The position numbers and the translations under genes were made by a program. Of a DNA stretch of 64,000 bases, positions 63,870 to 64,000 are shown one piece after another. Every line of letters starts with the position of its first letter. Within the stretch, counting starts at the first letter, position 1. Source of the stretch: Sphingomonas phyllosphaerae. Its GTDB lineage: Bacteria > Pseudomonadota > Alphaproteobacteria > Sphingomonadales > Sphingomonadaceae. The notes below the pieces were generated by a model. That model was given only the letters and a program-made list of their open reading frames with translations. It did not search any database and was not told the origin of the DNA. Location: assembly GCF_029623345.1 (NCBI RefSeq), contig NZ_JAPYKH010000016.1, positions 25,884 through 89,883 on the forward strand, in the 5' to 3' direction.

Positions 63870-64000
63870 ACAGCGATGCGTGCGCGGAGAGTCCCCACCC
63901 CCGACCCCTCCCCTGAAGGGGGGAGAGCAGATGGGGCGACATCCCCCTTTCCTCCAGGTCAGGCGTCGGGGGTGGGGACTGTCCGCGCACGCAACGCTGT
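63870..64000. repeat. 131-bp imperfect palindrome with 36-nt arms at the right edge
   Basis: Left arm 63870-63905 (ACAGCGATGCGTGCGCGGAG...CCCCGAC) and right arm 63965-64000 (GTCGGGGGTGGGGACTGTCC...CGCTGT) pair at 34 of 36 positions. The 59-nt centre has its own pairing (CCCCTGAAGGGGG and ATCCCCCTTT-like). The element starts 22 bases after the TfoX-like stop and runs to the last base, so it may extend beyond the window. Confidence 0.8.

Overview
The window reads as a piece of chromosome from a sphingomonad-like alphaproteobacterium (Sphingomonas or a close relative). The evidence is very high GC with strong third-position bias, many GTG/TTG starts and 4-bp stop/start overlaps, a heat-shock promoter of the alphaproteobacterial CTTG-N17-CCTATAT type before dnaK, a large TonB-dependent receptor, an NDUFS4-like complex I accessory protein, a phasin, and abundant short palindromic repeats between genes. 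No rRNA, tRNA, CRISPR array, phage module or complete insertion sequence was seen. Identification to genus is an inference.

Layout. 1-4.2 kb: edge-cut small protein, Atm1-type ABC exporter, ParD-like protein coupled to methionine aminopeptidase, dienelactone hydrolase. 4.2-10.6 kb: a three-gene surface/secretion-signalling locus in which a FecR-domain protein with a very long Ala/Lys-rich tail is divergent from a two-partner-secretion pore (TpsB) and a CHASE2-GGDEF(degenerate)-EAL membrane protein. 10.6-17.3 kb: DUF885 peptidase-like protein, rpiB-glyA, nrdR, a GIY-YIG domain fused in frame to a TrmJ-like RNA methyltransferase, and a DNA-binding protein. 17.5-25.4 kb: dctA/fumC, NDUFS4-like protein, dnaK-dnaJ-era. 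25.6-30.1 kb: MFS/HlyD/outer-membrane-factor efflux set. 30.3-37.9 kb: glycosyltransferases with a membrane protein, clpB, a sugar-nucleotide epimerase. 38.2-43.2 kb: DHA2 transporter, phasin, clpS, motAB. 43.3-49.6 kb: dgcN-dgcA, dicarboxylate/amino-acid symporter, LysR regulator, PBP4-type DD-carboxypeptidase, small exported protein. 49.7-58.7 kb: GST, Tat-exported hydrolase, TonB receptor, penicillin-acylase-type hydrolase overlapping a D-aminoacylase-like amidohydrolase. 58.7-64 kb: acyltransferase, ispG, then VapB-VapC-EamA-GNAT-SMR-TfoX with almost every junction overlapping.

Themes. Two blocks (43.3-49.1 and 54.8-58.7 kb) together look like uptake and catabolism of D-amino acids and N-acyl amino acids. 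Proteostasis genes are scattered (dnaKJ, clpB, clpS), with two of them preceded by recognisable heat-shock promoters. The most unusual structure is the roughly 395-bp unit at 15095-15489: a GIY-YIG nuclease gene bracketed by two inverted copies of a ~50-nt REP-like sequence, where the downstream copy is translated and splices the nuclease in frame onto an RNA methyltransferase. It looks like a small nuclease-REP cassette inserted between nrdR and trmJ. The FecR/TpsB/CHASE2-EAL locus, which lacks a normal TpsA substrate, is the second candidate for an undescribed system.
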